The position numbers were made by a program, and so were the translations under genes. From positions 1-62,832 of the forward strand of contig CAMWID010000002.1 in the NCBI GenBank assembly GCA_947174235.1: 62,832 nucleotides of DNA, read 5' to 3'. This document shows, in pieces, positions 59,302 to 62,832 of this stretch; within the stretch, counting starts at the first letter, position 1, and every line of letters begins with the position of its first letter. This stretch comes from an uncultured Porphyromonadaceae bacterium. GTDB taxonomy: Bacteria; Bacteroidota; Bacteroidia; Bacteroidales; Muribaculaceae. Below the pieces are notes generated by a model. That model was given only the letters and a program-made list of their open reading frames with translations. It was not told the DNA's origin and ran no database searches.

Positions 59302-61856
59302 ATTTTTCTAAGTTTGATAGAGTTTAGCAATGTGTTTCCCTTGATGGGAGTGAAAGAAAGTATTAAAGTTCCGTTTTTTATAGACGCTGTATATTTCTTC
59401 CGCACAGCGAATTTGGAGCCACATATCCCCGCTGGCGAAAGATTCTCCTCAATGACGGTGTCATTCAGTGTTATATGGAAAGAAGAGGCATCTTCAGCGG
59501 CACCATTGTCTTTCCCGAGAAGATATGCTATGCCGCCCGAATCGCCTGACGGATCAGCGAATCCGAGTTCAAGTTCATAATCGCCGTCAGGAACGTCAAA
59601 ACGGTAGCCTTCCAACCCTTGCGCTATGGACTGGAACAGCGGTCCGTCATCTGTCCCTTTTATCTCGACAGTTACATTCTTGCATTCCCCGCCGATTCTT
59701 CCCCAGCTCCCCGGGGTATACTCCCTGTCGGCAACCCATGTCAAGCCGCTCTCCGGTGAGGTATACGAGCAGTTCCCACCCACGTTGACGGCAAGTTCCA
59801 CACCATCAATATTCCCTGATACGAGATGTAGAGGGACAGTCTCGACATCAATGTTGAAAGCGTCTATCGCGTTTCCTCCTTTCGCGATTATGCAGTTGCC
59901 TCCGCGTTGAAGGGGAAGGTTGAATACCACTGAATTGTTTTTTACGACGGAATCTCCGGCGCTCCTGCCGTTGACGAGAAGGCTGACTTTAGGAGTGTTG
60001 GCATAGATCTTCACAGGCATCATCACTGTCGACGAGTCGGATGCGACCGTCCTTACCTGCCAGTCTCGGGATGCGATGTATACGTAATCTATGTCGTCTC
60101 TCCATGCGGCTTTGAAATAGTGGTAGACATCCTTGGGAGTCCTGTCGTTGTAGAGCAATCCTTTGTTGTTTATCCTCGGCATTGACTCTTCGCGTTGCGC
60201 GGAACTGAAATCAATCAGGTTCCAGTAGGAGGCACCCGCTACAAATACGCTGTCTTCGATCACAGGAAGATAATGTTCGATATACTTTTGTTGATATTCT
60301 ATGCTGAAATCAAAAGGTTTAGGGTCAAGAGAGTGTAGCCTTCTGTCAGACCCTGCGCCATATTCGCTGACAATGATAGGTTTGGATGGATTTTCCCTTT
60401 TTTCCGCAGAGAGAAATTTTTCAAATCCGGAAAGTTTCCCTCCGTACCATCCCGGATAGAGGTTCCATCCATTAACCATGGGAACGGCAGCAATGCCGGA
60501 TGTGCGGTATCGGTCGCTGCCATGGAATGCCATTGTGGTCAGTCTGGTCGGATCCATGGCGCGGCATACAGACTCGAGGCGGTTTACAAGATTCTTCGTG
60601 CGTTCCATGGTAGCGGTTCCCTCATCGGTATCGTCACCGGGGACCTTAAGCAGGATCTCATTCATATATCCCCACATCACCACGGATGGGTGGTTATAAT
60701 GTTGGGAAATCATCTCCCTGAGATTTATTTCCGCGTTTCTTGAATATGCTGGATCTTCCGGCACAAAATCGATTACCGGTATTTCCTCCCATACCAGCAG
60801 TCCGAGTCTGTCAGCCATCTCAAGTATCGCCTTATCCTGCGGATAATGGGAAATGCGGATGAAGTTCGCTCCCATATCTTTGGCTATCAGCATATCTCTG
60901 CGATGTGTCTCATCGCTGAGTGCAGGTCCTGCGGGAGCCATGTCCTGATGACGGCATATTCCCCTGAGTTTTATTGGAGATCCGTTGAGAATGAATCTGC
61001 CGAGAGAATCAAATCCGAAAGTACGGAATCCTGTGTCTGCCGTGCGCCTGTCGAGCAGTTCTCCTTTACGGTCGGTCAGAAGAGCCTCCACACGGTAAAG
61101 CACCGGAGAATCCGGTGACCACAGGGTGGGATTTAAAATATAATCGAACCGATGGGAGATATTTAATTGTGCGCCCGCGTCGGTCTTGATATTTTTATCA
61201 AAAGATCCGATCAGTTTTCCATGCGGATCATACAGGTTTAATCTTATGGCAGCGTCCCGTCGGATTTTGTCGTCATTGGCAACCGTGAGGTCTACGTTGA
61301 TCACTCCGAGTCCCATATCGAGAAGAGGGGTCACTTTGAGTCCGGAGGATGCGAAGGGCTGTAGCGCGAAATGGATCCGGGAATAATCTTCAAGCCATGC
61401 GTCCCGGTAAATGCCTCCGAAGAAAGTGAAGTCGCCGGAAACGGGAGGAATGTCATCACGGTCGTTGTCTACTGTGATTTCAATAATATTCGGTTCGGAG
61501 AATGAAAGATAGGGTGTGAGGTCATATACGGATTCCGTATATCCACCTTCGTGATGTCCCGCCGGGTTGCCGTTGACCGATACTTCCGAGCTTTTGGAAG
61601 CCCCTTCGAGGCGTAGATAGAATCGGCGGAGTGAATCGGCGGGGGAGAGGGAGATGGATCGGCGGTAAAAAGATTTCCCCTTGCGGTATTCTTTATCACG
61701 ATAAGCGTCTGTGTTCCATGAATGCGGAAGGTTTACAGGTTTCCACTCGTCGGCGGGAGTCTGCCGGAAAAGCCAACCGTCATTTATCGAGACAGAGCGG
61801 GAAAGAGCCAATAAGACATTCACGACACACAGGGAGAACAGAATCAGACGTTTCAT
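59298..61856 (-). CDS. Glycoside hydrolase family 2 protein with C-terminal malectin-like domain
   Basis: An 852-residue exported protein (signal peptide about 1-20). The sugar-binding domain (about 22-160), an immunoglobulin-like domain (about 165-280) and the TIM barrel (about 285-590) are GH2-like, with catalytic acid/base E400 in WGYMNE and nucleophile E498 in IIVSEYGAGSD. Then follow Ig-like and a malectin-like domain (about 690-852: GLEGYRFDVPDGDYELELGF). The NNKGLL near the end of the barrel resembles the N-x-K motif of beta-glucuronidases, but other GH2 enzymes carry it too. Substrate: beta-galactoside or beta-glucuronide. Start ATG at 61856 is preferred over one five codons upstream. 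It overlaps the lyase-GH88 gene (ATGA). Confidence 0.88.
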   Translation of the reverse strand: MKRLILFSLCVVNVLLALSRSVSINDGWLFRQTPADEWKPVNLPHSWNTDAYRDKEYRKGKSFYRRSISLSPADSLRRFYLRLEGASKSSEVSVNGNPAGHHEGGYTESVYDLTPYLSFSEPNIIEITVDNDRDDIPPVSGDFTFFGGIYRDAWLEDYSRIHFALQPFASSGLKVTPLLDMGLGVINVDLTVANDDKIRRDAAIRLNLYDPHGKLIGSFDKNIKTDAGAQLNISHRFDYILNPTLWSPDSPVLYRVEALLTDRKGELLDRRTADTGFRTFGFDSLGRFILNGSPIKLRGICRHQDMAPAGPALSDETHRRDMLIAKDMGANFIRISHYPQDKAILEMADRLGLLVWEEIPVIDFVPEDPAYSRNAEINLREMISQHYNHPSVVMWGYMNEILLKVPGDDTDEGTATMERTKNLVNRLESVCRAMDPTRLTTMAFHGSDRYRTSGIAAVPMVNGWNLYPGWYGGKLSGFEKFLSAEKRENPSKPIIVSEYGAGSDRRLHSLDPKPFDFSIEYQQKYIEHYLPVIEDSVFVAGASYWNLIDFSSAQREESMPRINNKGLLYNDRTPKDVYHYFKAAWRDDIDYVYIASRDWQVRTVASDSSTVMMPVKIYANTPKVSLLVNGRSAGDSVVKNNSVVFNLPLQRGGNCIIAKGGNAIDAFNIDVETVPLHLVSGNIDGVELAVNVGGNCSYTSPESGLTWVADREYTPGSWGRIGGECKNVTVEIKGTDDGPLFQSIAQGLEGYRFDVPDGDYELELGFADPSGDSGGIAYLLGKDNGAAEDASSFHITLNDTVIEENLSPAGICGSKFAVRKKYTASIKNGTLILSFTPIKGNTLLNSIKLRKI

Positions 61857-61883
61857 AATAAAAAAGTGCAAGGGGAAATAAGG

Positions 61884-62832
61884 TTATTCAATTGTGAATT
61901 TTACTTTAGAGCGGATGTCGGCGGAAGAGGCTCCTACAAGTGCTTCAAATTCGCCGGGTTCGCACACCCACTTGTGGTTGTCGGCATCGAAGAAACTCAA
62001 TGATGATCCGTCGATTTCAAAAGTCACGTTTTTGGTCTCGCCAGGAGCGAGAGATACTTTGGAGAACCCCTTAAGTTCTTTCACGGGACGGTCTACCGAG
62101 CATTTGGGATCGGAAACATACAGCTCCACAATCTCGCGTCCGGCACGTTTCCCGGAATTGGTCACGGGGACAGACACGATGAATTTGTCTTTTTCGGTTC
62201 CTTTGGACTTGTCGATTGTGGCATTGCCATATTTGAATGTGGTATAGCTGAGTCCATGTCCGAAGGGGAAAGTGGGTTTCAACTTGTTTTTGTCAATAAA
62301 GCGGTATCCCACATATATCCCTTCGTTGTAAGGCATGTCAAAGATATCGTTGCCGAATTTATCTTTGGCGGGAGTGCCGGGATATTCCCCGAGTTTATGG
62401 GCGCCGCACTGCGAGAGGTCGACATAATAGGTATAGGGGAGTTTTCCGCTGGGGTTTACGTCACCGCTGAGCACATCCGCGATGGCATTTCCGGTTTCAT
62501 TGCCAAGATACCATGCCTGAAGAATAGCCGGAACCTTATTCACCCACGGCATAGCCACTCCGGTGCCGCTGATATTTACAACCACGATGTTTTTATTTGC
62601 CTTCGTGAGAGCCTCGATCAGTTCGTTCTGCCCGTAGGGGAGATCCATGGAAAGGCGGTCGGAATCCTCAGCATCGTTGTGGTTAGCTTTGTTCAGACCT
62701 CCGAAAAATAGGACTATGTCAGCGTCTTTTGCAGCATTGACGGCATCTCTTGTTAGTTCTTCCACCGTGCGGAAGTCACGGAGATCCTGATTGGTTTTTA
62801 CGCCGTTGTATTCGCCGAGTGTGTCGCCCACA
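61884..62832 (-). CDS. Glycoside hydrolase family 3, C-terminal part (start outside window)
   Basis: The last 315 or so residues of a GH3 enzyme; its N-terminal barrel with the nucleophile Asp lies beyond the window edge. The visible part is the alpha/beta sandwich domain (VLFFGGLNKANHNDAEDSDR, with the expected acid/base region, and LPYGQNELIEAL) and the fibronectin-III-like C-terminal domain (VPVTNSGKRAGREIVELYVS). PFGHGLSYTTFKY is the typical linker motif. Beta-glucosidase, xylosidase and related specificities occur; the specificity cannot be read from this end. First visible gene of the three-gene glycan operon, 27 bases ahead of GH2. Confidence 0.9.
   Translation of the reverse strand, partial: VGDTLGEYNGVKTNQDLRDFRTVEELTRDAVNAAKDADIVLFFGGLNKANHNDAEDSDRLSMDLPYGQNELIEALTKANKNIVVVNISGTGVAMPWVNKVPAILQAWYLGNETGNAIADVLSGDVNPSGKLPYTYYVDLSQCGAHKLGEYPGTPAKDKFGNDIFDMPYNEGIYVGYRFIDKNKLKPTFPFGHGLSYTTFKYGNATIDKSKGTEKDKFIVSVPVTNSGKRAGREIVELYVSDPKCSVDRPVKELKGFSKVSLAPGETKNVTFEIDGSSLSFFDADNHKWVCEPGEFEALVGASSADIRSKVKFTIE

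Overview
The window comes from a bacterium of the order Bacteroidales. The best guess is a gut Muribaculaceae-like organism, inferred from the overall gene set and moderate base composition; no marker in the window settles genus or species. Evidence for Bacteroidetes: at least ten matches to the sigma-ABfr promoter (-33 TTTG / -7 TAnnTTTG, spacing 19-20), a complete Bat (Bacteroides aerotolerance) operon, TonB receptors with CarboxypepD-like N-terminal domains, a BlaR1-type M56 protein with a TonB C-terminus, a DUF4827 lipoprotein, an HU-like protein fused to a LysM domain, and pyrophosphate-dependent phosphofructokinase. Most of the window is stable chromosomal core; I see no insertion sequence, prophage, CRISPR array or integrase.

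Layout. 1-90: 3' end of a tRNA-Met(CAU) with its terminator. 129-3075: Crp/Fnr regulator, nucleoside-type MFS permease and 16S rRNA methyltransferase RsmE. 3150-4613 (minus): LysM/M23 endopeptidase and Ndk. 4614-5168: a long gap holding a closed multibranched RNA fold upstream of a YbdG-type MscS channel (5169-6719). 6797-9930 (minus): BlaR1-TonB/BlaI pair and a TraB/GumN-family protein. 10163-11646: two HU-family proteins, the second a membrane-spanning HU-LysM fusion. 11781-11851: tRNA-Cys. 12022-14659 (minus): a heavy-metal TonB receptor and a Cys-rich periplasmic HMA protein. 14824-19462: GT4 glycosyltransferase plus YbhN-like membrane protein, PPi-phosphofructokinase, thioredoxin-like lipoprotein. 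19564-24296 (minus): TonB receptor with an uncharacterised lipoprotein. 24708-26201: MFSD1-like transporter. 26241-26675: promoter-driven candidate small RNA and stacked terminators. 26816-28008: Spi-domain protein and a small membrane protein. 28066-32889 (minus): malate dehydrogenase, Sua5/YciO protein, small Cys-rich membrane protein, topoisomerase III, MazG. 33121-41462: nrnA-DUF4827-glmM-sppA-lpxK-pnp-thiL, an envelope and nucleotide housekeeping run. 41676-51275: moxR-DUF58-bat operon with an extra short BatD-like gene. 51528-55511: small HTH protein, DUF2007-UspA fusion, MutS2. 55613-56761 (minus): AraJ-like MFS. 56956-62832 (minus): glycan operon of GH3 (cut by the window edge), GH2 and a polysaccharide lyase-GH88 fusion.

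How the genes work together. The two systems with clearest internal logic are the Bat operon (MoxR AAA+ ATPase, DUF58, two vWA proteins, TPR proteins and BatD-type membrane proteins, thought to form an envelope stress complex) and the terminal glycan operon, whose lyase and unsaturated-uronyl hydrolase modules would act consecutively on a uronic-acid polymer, with GH2 and GH3 removing neighbouring sugars. The least explained elements are the two candidate structured RNAs (about 4921-5050 and 26294-26543) and the HU-LysM protein, which could physically link DNA to peptidoglycan.
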